Assembly: GCA_042691655.1 (NCBI GenBank)
Contig: CP170506.1
Span: 2,480,001-2,544,000, forward strand
Direction: 5' to 3'
DNA length: 64,000 nt
Source: UBA695 sp042691655
GTDB lineage: Bacteria > Verrucomicrobiota > Verrucomicrobiia > Chthoniobacterales > Chthoniobacteraceae
Part shown: positions 1 through 9,143 of the stretch, in pieces
Layout of the letters: every line of letters starts with the position of its first letter
Numbering within the stretch: position 1 is the first letter of the stretch
Translations under genes and position numbers: made by a program
Notes under the pieces: generated by a model
The model's input: only the letters and a program-made list of their open reading frames with translations
Databases searched by the model: none
Told to the model about the DNA's origin: nothing

Positions 1-384
1 GTAGAACAGCACGGCGCGGAATCGCGACGAGTGCCGCAATTCCGCGCCGGACATTTCAATTTAGCTGCGCAGACAGATTGGACGCCCGAAACCTCAGAAA
101 ACTTCGACGCCCCCAATCACTGCCGAACCGACGATTTTCAGTATTATGCTGCGGCAGCACCGCTTCAATCCTTTTCCGCCGTTCCCATTTCGATTTTCCG
201 CCGCCTAAAGAATTTAAGCTCATGAGCGGTGGGATGCGGCAAATGTAATTCGCTGTAGCAACACCAGACGATTTCCTCCGGGACTTGAAAAAACGTGGGC
301 GGGGCCACGACGAGCAGTTATTTGGACATAGACAGAAATGACTTGTAAACCCATGGAGCGGGAAGAAAATCCCGAACAACACCC
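1..384. other. Leader region without a recognisable gene
   Basis: No convincing reading frame is visible upstream of the dehydrogenase gene. A perfect 11-bp inverted repeat (CGGCGCGGAAT at 12-22 and its complement at 39-49) encloses a 16-nt loop. There is no T-tract after it, so it could be the end of an upstream gene, an operator or part of a repeat; the sequence does not decide this. Confidence 0.4.
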
Positions 385-1419
385 ATGCCAATGAATGAGA
401 AAACGACGGAAGATCACAGGCCCAGGGTGGCGATACTCGACGACTATGCTGGCGTCGCTCTCGACCTCGCCGACTGGTCGCCGGTAAAGGAAAAGGCAGA
501 AGTCACGGTTTTCGACCGTCACCTCTCCGAGGCCGAGGCTGTTGAGGCGCTACAGCCGTTCGACGTCGTTTGCACCCTCCGCGAACGAATGGCCTTTCCC
601 CGCACGCTCATCGAGCGGTTGCCGAATCTGAAACTGATGACCATCGTCGGCATGAGCCTGGCGAACTTGGATATGGCCGCTGCCAGCGAACACGGCATCC
701 TTGTGACCCACCCGAACTTCGCCAACTCTGCATTCGGCGCCGCCAGCAACGGCACCCCGGAACTGGCATGGGGGTTAATGATCGCAACGGTGCGCCACTT
801 GGCCGAAGAACATCGGCGCATGCGCGAGGGCGGCTGGCAGACCACCACGGGTCTGACCCTGGCTGGCAAGACGCTTGGCCTTCTTGGTCTCGGCAAGATC
901 GGCAAACGCATGGCCGAATACGCGAAGGTGTTTGGGATGGAAGTGATCGCCTGGAGCCAGAATCTTACCAGCGAGGCTGCGGCGGCCGTCGGCGTGCGCC
1001 GGGTCGAGAAAGAGGCGCTCTTTAGAGAAGCCGACGTGGTTTCCATCCACGTGGTGCTCTCGGAGCGCACGCGGGGTCTCGTCACTGCCCGCGAGTTGGC
1101 CCTGATGAAGCCAGGCACCTATTTAATCAACACGTCCAGAGGCCCGATCGTCGATGAGGCGGCCCTTATCGCCGCGCTCAAAGCCGGACGGATCGCCGGA
1201 GCGGGGCTGGACGTCTATGACGTCGAACCGCTGCCACCCGATCATCCGTTGCGGTTTCTGCCAAACGTGACACTCTCTCCCCACCTTGGATTCGTCACCC
1301 GCGAACTCCTCGCCTTCGTCTATTCAGACACCGTGGAAGCCGTCGCGGCTTGGCTGGAGGGGAAGCCCGTTCGGGTCGTGAACCGCGAGGCGTTGCGGCA
1401 TCAAACTCCGGCAGACTAG
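385..1419 (+). CDS. D-isomer-specific 2-hydroxyacid dehydrogenase
   Basis: This is a 344-residue NAD(P)-dependent dehydrogenase of the D-2-hydroxyacid/phosphoglycerate dehydrogenase superfamily, which interconverts 2-oxoacids and D-2-hydroxyacids in the cytoplasm. The Rossmann motif G168-L-G170-K-I-G173 is intact. The three family catalytic residues fit Arg252 (NTSRGP), Glu281 (DVEPLP) and His300 (SPHLG). The length is normal. An ATG two codons downstream (391) is an alternative start, and neither has a strong ribosome-binding site. It stands alone ahead of an unrelated AT-rich gene, so the physiological substrate cannot be read from context. Confidence 0.9.
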   Translation: MPMNEKTTEDHRPRVAILDDYAGVALDLADWSPVKEKAEVTVFDRHLSEAEAVEALQPFDVVCTLRERMAFPRTLIERLPNLKLMTIVGMSLANLDMAAASEHGILVTHPNFANSAFGAASNGTPELAWGLMIATVRHLAEEHRRMREGGWQTTTGLTLAGKTLGLLGLGKIGKRMAEYAKVFGMEVIAWSQNLTSEAAAAVGVRRVEKEALFREADVVSIHVVLSERTRGLVTARELALMKPGTYLINTSRGPIVDEAALIAALKAGRIAGAGLDVYDVEPLPPDHPLRFLPNVTLSPHLGFVTRELLAFVYSDTVEAVAAWLEGKPVRVVNREALRHQTPAD

Positions 1420-1571
1420 CCTGTCTTCGCGTCTTCGCACTTGGATTCAGTTATATTGGGCTACCGGCGGGTTGTTGATTTACCTACCTGCGCGTTGAAC
1501 CGAAAGTATCTTGACTTTCCACCATGGCATTTTTAACTAAGACAAGCATTTAATACATCGAAAAATAACCG

Positions 1572-3266
1572 ATGAACCCTGTGTCTGATATACCTCCTAG
1601 CAACCAACAGAACAGTGACATGGATAAAAAGGTGTCCGATCTCACTTCGAGATACTACACTGCAGAACGATGGACTTGGATTTTAGGAATTTCCCTTATC
1701 ATATGGATATTTGGCGGGGGCAATATCTTCCAAAACATTCCTATTCTCGGAATTACATTGGCAGAAACAAAATATTGTCCTCATATTGTCTTCGGCATAC
1801 TCGCGGCAAATGTTATTTTGCTGTACATTGAATGGAACCAGGCAGAAAGGGCCGTACGGGGTAAGCCATTTTCGATTTTTCGATTTTCTGCAACTTTGCT
1901 GTTTTCGGCAATTGTTACTTGGTTGATTTTGCCAACCCTATTGATTTACACTAAATATTCCGGAACCTTTCAAGGTTGGTATTACGCTGCAGTTGCGATT
2001 GGGATACTATTAGGTAAGCTATTTTCAGTACTGGCTCTTGTTTCGTTGGCTATTCGTTCGAAAGGAGAAGTAAAAAACCTTGGAATTTCAAGAATTCCCA
2101 TTGTAACTAAATGTACGTTCAAGCTGTGGGGACCTTGCTTGCTTGTAATAATACTTTTATATTTCCTATTAACAGCCGAAGCTCCCCAGCAGGCAGTTGA
2201 CTTGATTTCATATCTAGCTCAAACATTTTTTCTGCTTTCGGTAATAATCGAATATGGACGATTCGCATTTGGGGCAGATCGTCAAGGGCGACGAGTCTGT
2301 TACCGGGAACGTGTTGCAATGTATAAGAAAATATTTCTTACGCATGACTATCAATATTTTTTAAAATCAAGCAAAACAAAAGAGATTTTTCATGACTTGG
2401 GGGTAAGGTCACAAACTCCAGTTCATGATTTACAGCAAGCGATTCAACAATATGCCGAAGAGAGAGAAACCCATTTTTACGTCGAAGTTCACGAATCGAT
2501 TCCTCTAGAGACTTTTCCGATAGACGGGAATTCTGACAACAACGTGACTGGAAACATCGATATCCGAGCAATAGGGGATAAAAAATCAATACGCGTTACC
2601 GTAAAATGGGCGGACGGGTCAAAAGGTAGTCAGCTGATCGATATACCGACAAACAGCTTAATATATCATGCAAAGAAATACATTAGTGATAATGGAATGC
2701 CAAAAGATCGTCAGAAATTCATTTCATACATTATAAATCAAAGCGCGATAGATATTGTAGCCCAAAACAATTTTGACAAAAAAGAACCATACCTACTTTA
2801 TAGAATCGCAGCGACAAACAATTTAGATAATCTAAATAGAGCCATAGCCTGCGGTGCTGATCTTAACGAAATTACTCCTATTGGCTGGACGGCTCTTCTC
2901 ATAGCAACTGCACAGAACTATTTCACAATCGCAAGGAAATTATTGGAATCAGGGGCCGATCCTGATCTCGCGAATTTAAGCAAGGCAACTCCTTTAATGC
3001 TCGCCGCTTTTTACAACAATATCAACATTTTAAATCTTTTGATCGAATATGGAGCCAACTTGAACCTGCAAGATATCTATGGACGAACAGCTCTTATGAC
3101 TGCTCTTTGTTATAAACACGAAAAGGCTGCTGAAATTCTTCTTGATGCGGGAACAGACATTAATATCAGCAGCAGAACTTGGAAGAAAGCATTAAATATC
3201 GCACAGAATCAAGGACTAGGTAAAATCGCGAAAAAAATCCGGTTGATCAGAAATAGAAATAATTAA
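1572..3266 (+). CDS. Polytopic membrane protein with C-terminal ankyrin repeats
   Basis: The 564-residue protein has about six hydrophobic segments in roughly residues 34-235, a soluble linker, and about four ankyrin repeats in roughly residues 415-550 (for example TPIGWTALLIAT, KATPLMLAAF and GRTALMTAL). Ankyrin repeats mediate protein binding, so a membrane-anchored scaffold or sensor is a reasonable guess, but no enzymatic domain is seen. The gene is markedly AT-rich beside the GC-rich dehydrogenase and lies next to an IS cluster, which suggests horizontal acquisition. I do not recognise an orthologue with a known function. Confidence 0.75.
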   Translation: MNPVSDIPPSNQQNSDMDKKVSDLTSRYYTAERWTWILGISLIIWIFGGGNIFQNIPILGITLAETKYCPHIVFGILAANVILLYIEWNQAERAVRGKPFSIFRFSATLLFSAIVTWLILPTLLIYTKYSGTFQGWYYAAVAIGILLGKLFSVLALVSLAIRSKGEVKNLGISRIPIVTKCTFKLWGPCLLVIILLYFLLTAEAPQQAVDLISYLAQTFFLLSVIIEYGRFAFGADRQGRRVCYRERVAMYKKIFLTHDYQYFLKSSKTKEIFHDLGVRSQTPVHDLQQAIQQYAEERETHFYVEVHESIPLETFPIDGNSDNNVTGNIDIRAIGDKKSIRVTVKWADGSKGSQLIDIPTNSLIYHAKKYISDNGMPKDRQKFISYIINQSAIDIVAQNNFDKKEPYLLYRIAATNNLDNLNRAIACGADLNEITPIGWTALLIATAQNYFTIARKLLESGADPDLANLSKATPLMLAAFYNNINILNLLIEYGANLNLQDIYGRTALMTALCYKHEKAAEILLDAGTDINISSRTWKKALNIAQNQGLGKIAKKIRLIRNRNN

Positions 3267-3658
3267 AATGGCATTCCGCAAAGTGACTTTTTCCAGGGAT
3301 CGGCAGCGTTTCCGCCCATTTAAGATTTCTAGGCTATTCTAAGGCGCGCTCTGGATTAACCCTATAACAGCCGACCACGGCCGCCGTCCTTACGGCCACA
3401 CTTGGCTTTAATGAAGCGACACTGGATGCGGGCAAACTGGTCCCAACACGGCCCGGCGCTTCTACCATCACGGGCGCATCCCAGCTTAAAGTCGCTGCCG
3501 TGCAATACCAACGGGGATCAAAAACTTTGTTCCCATCAGACGTTCTTTGAAATCGGAAGGATAGCGAAGGCAAGAAACAGGGGATTCCGTTTTGTTTTCA
3601 AGTAGCTTTGCGGTGGCACTGCCGCAAACCTTTTGCACCCTTTCTCTGGGTTTTCCCA
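3267..3658. other. Intergenic region with a possible decayed coding fragment
   Basis: About 390 bp without an intact gene. One plus-strand frame from about 3367 to 3551 reads like real protein (QPTTAAVLTATLGF, then a stretch ending KTLFPSDVL) but has no start and no recognisable family. It may be a 5'-truncated remnant. The region ends at the TTAG target site used by the adjacent IS. Confidence 0.3.
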
Positions 3659-3662
3659 TTAG

Positions 3663-4882
3663 GGACACGCTGAATTAATCAGGACTGGGCAGGGGGAAGA
3701 ATTACCGGCAGGATGAGCGGCATGAAGCGGCAGATGAGTTTTTCGGAGAGCGAATTCGCGAGCAAGAAGCGCGTCACACGTAAGGAGGCGTTTCTGGCGG
3801 TGATGGAACAAGTGGTTCCATGGAAGCGATTGGAGGAACGGCTCGAACCGTATTATCCCAAGGGCCACCGGGGGCGTCCACCGATGGGGTTGGAGCGGAT
3901 GTTGCGACTCTTGGTCGTGCAAAATTGCTTTGGGCTTTCCGACGAAGGGCTCGAAGACGCAGTCTACGAAATACAGTCCATCCGGCAGTTCGTGGGGGTG
4001 GACTTGAACAGCGATGTCGTCCCCGACGCCACGACGGTCCTGAAATTCCGGCGGCTATTGGAAGAACACAAGCTCGCCCGAACGATCTTCGAGGAAGTCA
4101 ACGCAAGCCTGGCCGCGCACGGGCTTTACATGAAGCAAGGCACCATCGTGGACGCCACGATCATCGCCGCGCCCAGTTCGACCAAGAACGAGCGCAAGGA
4201 GCGCGATCCCGAAATGCACCAGACCAAGAAGGGCAACGAGTGGCACTTCGGAATGAAAGCGCACATCGGCGTGGATGCCCATTGCGGCTTGGTTCACAGC
4301 GTGACAGCCACAGCGGCAAACGAAGCCGACATCAACCAGACCGAACACCTGCTGCACGGACAGGAGAGCGTGGTATTTGCCGATGCGGGCTACACGGGAG
4401 CACAGAAGCGCGAGGAGGTTGTGGCCAAGGCGCCGGGTGCGAAGTTCTATGTGGCAGCCAAGCGGAACGGCGTCAAATCCATACCCGATGGGCCGTGGAA
4501 GCAAGCCGTGCAAGCGTTCGAGCACGCCAAAGCGCAAGTGCGTGCGCTGGTCGAGCATCCCTTCCAAATCGTCAAGCGGCGGTTTGGATACGGCAAGGTG
4601 CGCTACCGAGGATTACGAAAAAACCTCGCCAAACTTGAAATCCTCTTCGCCTTGGCCAACCTCGTGCTAGCCAAGCGGGAACTCTTGGCCACTACCTGCC
4701 CATGACGACACAAAACGGAGGAAATCGCCTGGATTTGCTCCCCAAAAACCGGAGACGCCCCTCAAAACGGATCGCTTCCCAGCGGTGTACCACGTCGCGG
4801 GCCACTCGCTCCCGCGCTTTTGGCTTCGAACGTCCACTCTTATATCACTCTGCCGTGGACGGCTGCTTTGTTCAGCGTGTCC
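3663..4882 (+). mobile_element. IS5-family element, copy 1 (1220 bp)
   Basis: The ends are GGACACGCTGAA on the left and its complement TTCAGCGTGTCC on the right. It is flanked by TTAG at 3659-3662 and 4883-4886, the 4-bp YTAR-type duplication expected for IS5-group elements. The same 1220-bp element recurs at 10808-12027 and, inverted, at 58881-60100. The encoded proteins are identical, implying recent transposition. The right-hand TTAG is shared with the next element. Confidence 0.97.
3713..4705 (+). CDS. IS5-family transposase, copy 1
   Basis: A 330-residue DDE transposase. It has the IS5 N-terminal domain (RGRPPMGLERMLRLL), the catalytic core with TIVDATIIAAPSSTKN and VFADAGYTG, and the C-terminal EHPFQIVKRRFGYGKVRYRGL block that carries the catalytic Glu region in this family. 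Frame and length are intact, so it should be active. Its TGA stop overlaps the ATG of a short open frame (ATGA) that reads out through the right end of the IS. Confidence 0.95.
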   Translation: MSGMKRQMSFSESEFASKKRVTRKEAFLAVMEQVVPWKRLEERLEPYYPKGHRGRPPMGLERMLRLLVVQNCFGLSDEGLEDAVYEIQSIRQFVGVDLNSDVVPDATTVLKFRRLLEEHKLARTIFEEVNASLAAHGLYMKQGTIVDATIIAAPSSTKNERKERDPEMHQTKKGNEWHFGMKAHIGVDAHCGLVHSVTATAANEADINQTEHLLHGQESVVFADAGYTGAQKREEVVAKAPGAKFYVAAKRNGVKSIPDGPWKQAVQAFEHAKAQVRALVEHPFQIVKRRFGYGKVRYRGLRKNLAKLEILFALANLVLAKRELLATTCP

Positions 4883-4886
4883 TTAG

Positions 4887-6092
4887 GGAACCGCTGATTT
4901 AATCCGGCATCGTCAACGAAGTGTAAAAGCGGTAAAAAAGAGCAATGGAAGTCCAGATGAGCTTTGCCCAGAGCGAATTTGCCACGAAAAAGCGCACGAC
5001 ACGCCGGGAGAAATTCCTGGCCGAAATGGAAAAGGTCGTGCCGTGGGTGAAATTGGTGGCGTTGATAGAGCCGCACTATCCCAAGGGAGAACGGGGCCGA
5101 CCACCCATCGGAGTCGAGCGGATGCTGCGCATCTACTTCCTCCAGCAGTGGTATGGGCTGGCCGACGAACTCTTGGAGGAGACCATCATCGACAGCCAGG
5201 CCATGCGCGCTTTCGCGGGCATCGAGCTCGGGGCGCGAGGCGTCCCGGACGCCACGACGCTCTTGAACTTCCGGCACCTGCTGGAAGCCCGCCGGCTCAC
5301 CCAAGCGATCCTGGACACCGTCAACGGGCACTTGAGCGAAGCAAAGTTGATCCTGCGCGAAGGGACCATTGTGGATGCCACAATCATCTCCGCGCCCTCC
5401 TCGACCAAGAACAAGGAGCGCCAACGCGATCCTGAAATGCACCAGACCAAGAAAGGCAACGCATGGCACTTTGGGATGAAAGCGCACATCGGCGTGGATG
5501 CCCATTCGGGGCTGGTCCACACGGTCACGGGGACAGCGGCCAATGTGGCGGACGTCGCGCAAACCCATGAACTGCTGCACGGAGAGGAGCGCACGGTATT
5601 CGCCGACGCGGGCTATATCGGAGTGGAAAAGAGGCCGGAAATGGCGGGCAAAGCGGGGAAGGTCAAATGGTATGTGGCAGCCAAGCGAGGCAAGGTCAAG
5701 GCGATGAGCGAAGGGCCCTTGAAAGAAGCCGTGCAAGCCTTTGAAAGAGCCAAGGCGCAAGTGCGAGCCTTGGTGGAACATCCCTTTCACATCGTAAAGA
5801 ACCTCTTTCATCACCGCAAAGTACGTTACCTAGGGATATTTAAGAACACCGCCCAACTTCACGTTCTCTTTGCATTGGCGAATCTGGTGATCGCCAAGCG
5901 GGCGCTATTGGCTATGGCCCGTGCATGAAATCGGAAAACGAGAAAATCCGCGTTCGAAAGGTGCCATTGATGAGAAAATCGAATAAAATGGAACCTTAAA
6001 CGCAAAGGACTGACCGTCAGCGCTGCCCGGAATTTGAAATTTCCAATGCCTTTTCCCTCAAAAACGCCATCGGCTATTTATTCAGCGGTTCC
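4887..6092 (+). mobile_element. Second, distinct IS5-family element (1206 bp)
   Basis: The terminal inverted repeats are GGAACCGCTGA on the left and TCAGCGGTTCC on the right. Flanks are TTAG at 4883-4886 and 6093-6096. The ends and transposase differ from the 1220-bp element, so it is a related but separate IS. It directly abuts copy 1, with one TTAG serving both elements. Confidence 0.95.
4945..5928 (+). CDS. IS5-family transposase of the second element
   Basis: A 327-residue DDE transposase, homologous along its length to the 330-residue one but clearly diverged. Conserved blocks are GTIVDATIISAPSSTKN, MHQTKKGNAWHFGMKAHIGVD, VFADAGYIG and EHPFHIVKNLFHHRKVRY. No frameshift or stop interrupts it, so it is probably functional. 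Confidence 0.94.
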   Translation: MEVQMSFAQSEFATKKRTTRREKFLAEMEKVVPWVKLVALIEPHYPKGERGRPPIGVERMLRIYFLQQWYGLADELLEETIIDSQAMRAFAGIELGARGVPDATTLLNFRHLLEARRLTQAILDTVNGHLSEAKLILREGTIVDATIISAPSSTKNKERQRDPEMHQTKKGNAWHFGMKAHIGVDAHSGLVHTVTGTAANVADVAQTHELLHGEERTVFADAGYIGVEKRPEMAGKAGKVKWYVAAKRGKVKAMSEGPLKEAVQAFERAKAQVRALVEHPFHIVKNLFHHRKVRYLGIFKNTAQLHVLFALANLVIAKRALLAMARA

Positions 6093-6343
6093 TTAGGCTG
6101 TCTTTGTGCGAGTTGTTTTTTTCCTCCTGCCGTAACTCTCCATAAAGAAAACTTTGCTTGCAAGCAACAGCGCTGCAACTATTCATAATGTCCCCGGCAT
6201 TAGTCCGTTTCCCGTTGACGGTGCAGCCCGTCGTTCCTAAGATGAAAACAATTCCAAAAACAAAAGCCACGATAACCGAAGTTGAAGTTCGTAATAATGC
6301 TATCAGGCGTTCTGCCGCATGTCTTATATAGCGATCCGCGTAC

Positions 6344-7480
6344 ATGGAAAAGTTCTCTTTGGTAACAGAAGGTGAGACGCCGAAATCAATTACGCCACTC
6401 TGGGTAGGACGTGAGGCGGAGCTTTCCAAATTAGAGCTCCGATATCGGCGTAAGGAGGCGTCACATGCGGCAATCATAGGCCAGCGTGGCACGGGCAAGA
6501 CAGCTTTAGCCTACATGTTCCGCGAATTAACTGCTCAAAGTGATCTTTTTCCAGGAGGGTGGCATCAGATCAATGCACGGCAATTCTATGGGATGGACGT
6601 AGATCGATTGAGGGATGCCCTTGTTGAAAAAGAGGTTAGTAGGCGTTCCCTCCTATTCATTGACGATTATATCGAAGGCTATACGGCATTTGATCAAGTC
6701 ATACATGCACACCTGAAACGTAATCCGGCACAAAACGTGTTAGTCTGTTCATTAGGTGTACCTCCGACATGGTTACGAGAGCCGGAGATCATTGCTTTAG
6801 GAGGATTGTCTCAGGCTGAATTCTTCGAGTTGATACGGCGTCGTTTCAACTTTTCTGGTGCCGACGAGCGACAAGCGCAGAAGCTCTTCGAGTTGGCTGC
6901 AGGAAGTCCATTATACGCAGACTTAGCAGGCAAGACGATTCGAGAGCACTTGATGACGATGAACGAGCTCGTTCTTGGTTTGGGTTCGTTTAGTCGGTCA
7001 GGGATTCTCGGACCAGACGGGCACCCACTAGATTCCCTTCCACGTGATTCTCAGCTGGCAATAGTCGATACCAATCGGGTTCTAATTCAGAAGATTCGTA
7101 AAGAACCGGATCTTCTTTACTCTGTTAATTCGAGAAAGTTTGAGGAAATTGTCGCTGATCTTTTGTCTGAGAAAGGTTACGATATTACACTGACGCCTCC
7201 GTCAAAAGACGGAGGGTTCGATATGTATGCAGCCAGAAAGGATGACCTTGGAAGCTTTTTATATTTGGTGGAGTGCAAGCAATACACTCCACCAGGAAAA
7301 GTGGGAGTGTCGATTATACGCGCTCTTCACGGCGTCGTTCAAAAACAGCAAGCGAATGCAGGAATAGTTGTGACATCATCGTTTTTCACAAAGGGGGCAA
7401 AAGCCTTCCAGGAGGAAATTCCTTACCAGATGCAGCTAAAAGACTATCTCGAACTTCAGAAATGGCTTGGAATAATTTGA
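6344..7480 (+). CDS. AAA/STAND-type ATPase fused to an Mrr-like restriction endonuclease
   Basis: A 378-residue two-domain protein. The N-terminal NTPase has a Walker A motif GQRGTGKT at 46-53 and a Walker B-like LLFIDDY at 103-109. The C-terminal part from about residue 262 is an Mrr-type PD-(D/E)XK nuclease: FEEIV helix, Asp293 in DGGFD, then Glu310-Cys-Lys312-Gln-Tyr and VVTSSFFTKGA. Mrr-family nucleases cut DNA, often modified DNA, and an ATPase fusion suggests a triggered defence nuclease; that role is inferred. The gene stands alone between two ISs. Upstream there is only 250 bp to the IS end, so its promoter could be native or come from the IS. Confidence 0.85.
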   Translation: MEKFSLVTEGETPKSITPLWVGREAELSKLELRYRRKEASHAAIIGQRGTGKTALAYMFRELTAQSDLFPGGWHQINARQFYGMDVDRLRDALVEKEVSRRSLLFIDDYIEGYTAFDQVIHAHLKRNPAQNVLVCSLGVPPTWLREPEIIALGGLSQAEFFELIRRRFNFSGADERQAQKLFELAAGSPLYADLAGKTIREHLMTMNELVLGLGSFSRSGILGPDGHPLDSLPRDSQLAIVDTNRVLIQKIRKEPDLLYSVNSRKFEEIVADLLSEKGYDITLTPPSKDGGFDMYAARKDDLGSFLYLVECKQYTPPGKVGVSIIRALHGVVQKQQANAGIVVTSSFFTKGAKAFQEEIPYQMQLKDYLELQKWLGII

Positions 7481-7612
7481 TGAGTTCAAAACACAAGAAG
7501 CTAACCAAGTTCTACGGCGAGTCGCTCGTGGGGTGCAAAATTCATCCGCCGTCGTAAGTCACTCGAAAATAGCAGCATAGGAGATGGCTGATCTCCTCAC
7601 GTACGTTTCGTT

Positions 7613-7773
7613 TCAGGCAATCTCTCGGTAGTAATGCCGGAGCAGCCCGCCTAGGTAGGATTCGCATTCAATCTCAGTGGGATCGACCTCTCCATCCGGC
7701 GGCGGCATTGAAACAACGCCAATCGTTCGATTCCCGAGTCCCTGATGCGGCCGAACGGTGTTGTAGTGCTGGG
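7613..7773 (-). pseudogene. C-terminal remnant of an rve-type integrase/transposase
   Basis: The minus strand encodes HYNTVRPHQGLGNRTIGVV, continuing to LGGLLRHYYREIA and a stop. It matches the end of the larger remnant at 36816-37439 (YYNTVRPHQGLEN and LGGLLRHYRRRAA). The upstream part of the gene is missing because an IS256-family end lies immediately 5' of the fragment. It is a dead piece of a family with four traces in this window. Confidence 0.8.
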
Positions 7774-7850
7774 TAGTGTCCAGATTCTTTCGCACTTTCA
7801 GTTGATGGCCTGAGGAAGGTTGGTCTTTGTTTTTGGGTTTCTTGTTTGGT

Positions 7851-7884
7851 TTTGATATCCGCCCCCGCGGGGGCGGATATCAAA
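7851..7884 (-). terminator. Perfect 34-bp palindrome after the IS256 transposase
   Basis: A 17-bp arm beginning TTTGATATCCGCCCCCG is followed immediately by its exact complement, 9 bp beyond the transposase stop. The position suggests transcription termination, or protection of the IS from outside transcription. The absence of a loop and of a long T-tract makes it atypical. Confidence 0.6.
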
Positions 7885-7892
7885 TTTGTCGA

Positions 7893-9143
7893 TCAGGCTA
7901 CGGCTTCCTCTGTGGCTGATGGGTTCTCGCGCAGGCGGCTCATGTCCAGGTAGCGCTTGCTGCCCCACTTGGTTCCGGCGATGTGCCGCAGCCGCGCGGC
8001 TGCGAGCATCAAGGCACTCTGGCCGTCGGGGAAGGAACCTACCACTCGGGTTCGTCGCCGGATTTCCCGGATTACGCGTTCCAGCGGGTTGTTGGTTCGC
8101 AGGTTGCGCCAGTGTTCGCGGGGGAAGTGCATGTAGCTCAATGTCTCCTCGATGCCCGTCGCGACCAGTTCCGCTGCTTTGCCAAGCTTCATTTCCCGCA
8201 GTTTAAAGACGACCGCCTTTGCCTTTTCCTGCGCCGCAGCCAGGTCTTCCTGGGCATGGATCGCTTTGAGCATGGCCACCACTTCCTTGACTTTCCCACT
8301 CGGCACCGCCGTCCATACGTTGCGGTAAAAATGCACCGTGCATCGCTGCCATTTCGCTTCTGGGTAAAAATCCGCAAGGCTTTCTACCAGCCCCAGGCAC
8401 TTGTCGCTCACGAAGAGCTTTACTCCGGCCAAACCCCGCTGCTTCAACCCCCGCATGAAGTTCGTCCAGCTTTCCTTGTCCTCCTTGGTTCCTTCGGCCA
8501 CTGCTAGCACTTCACGATAGCCGTCCTGGTTAACTCCCACGGCGATCAAAATGCTCACGTTTTTAACCTCTCCGCCCCAGCTTCGCTTAAGCCATACCCC
8601 GTCGAGATAGACGTAGGCAAAGCGGCCTTCGATGGGCCGGTTGCGCCACTCCTCAATCTGCCCGTAGATCTTCTGGTTTAAATCGCTCACCACGCTCGGG
8701 CTTACCCGGGTTCCCCAGAGCGCCTCGGTAATGTCCTCGACCCGCCGCACGCTCACTCCGGCCAAATACATTTCGACGAGCGCCTCCTCGACGCTGCTCT
8801 CCCGGCGCTTGTAGCGTTCGATGATTGCCGTTTCAAAGGGCAGGCTCCGCAGCTTGGGCACCTTCAAACTGACTTCGCCTGCTTTGGTATGCAGTTGCCG
8901 TTCGTAATGCCCCGCTCGGGTGTCAGCCCGATCCCCGCTGCGCTCATAACGCTTCGCCCCGCACAACCGGTCGGCCTCCGCGTCTAGTAGCGCGTTCAAC
9001 GTCTCCTCAACCGCCTCTAGTACCACCCCGCTCAGGTGTTCTTTAATCCTTCCTTCGTCGATACTTATGATCTTGCCGTGGCCTTCGGCCCCGGCTACGG
9101 CGCTACCCGCCGTTTCCTGCGTTTCTTCTTTGTATTCGCTCAT
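7893..9143 (-). CDS. IS256-family (mutator) transposase
   Basis: About 416 residues from the ATG (MSEYKEE), which has a GAGAG ribosome-binding site; an upstream in-frame GTG at 9179 would add 12 residues. The DDE triad fits YLDGVWLK, FVSDKCLGL and NPLERVIREIRRRTRVV. The typical mutator block with C and H residues (QRCTVHFYRNV) is present. The frame is intact, so the element may be active. Confidence 0.95.
   Translation of the reverse strand: MSEYKEETQETAGSAVAGAEGHGKIISIDEGRIKEHLSGVVLEAVEETLNALLDAEADRLCGAKRYERSGDRADTRAGHYERQLHTKAGEVSLKVPKLRSLPFETAIIERYKRRESSVEEALVEMYLAGVSVRRVEDITEALWGTRVSPSVVSDLNQKIYGQIEEWRNRPIEGRFAYVYLDGVWLKRSWGGEVKNVSILIAVGVNQDGYREVLAVAEGTKEDKESWTNFMRGLKQRGLAGVKLFVSDKCLGLVESLADFYPEAKWQRCTVHFYRNVWTAVPSGKVKEVVAMLKAIHAQEDLAAAQEKAKAVVFKLREMKLGKAAELVATGIEETLSYMHFPREHWRNLRTNNPLERVIREIRRRTRVVGSFPDGQSALMLAAARLRHIAGTKWGSKRYLDMSRLRENPSATEEAVA

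Noticed and set aside
12..49. Hairpin near the left edge as a rho-independent terminator
   Set aside because: Stem is good but there is no T-run and the loop is long. The upstream gene is outside the window.
4702..4902. IS5 tail frame as an independent gene
   Set aside because: Arg-rich, no homology that I recognise, and identical copies provide no evolutionary support. Kept only as an observation in the rhaT context.
6082..6345. Minus-strand frame encoding a small membrane peptide (MYADRYIRHAAERL, one helix, TTGC lipobox-like)
   Set aside because: Its start codon overlaps that of the plus-strand AAA-Mrr gene, leaving no room for two promoters, and its 3' end is formed by the IS terminus. 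Coding character is not convincing.
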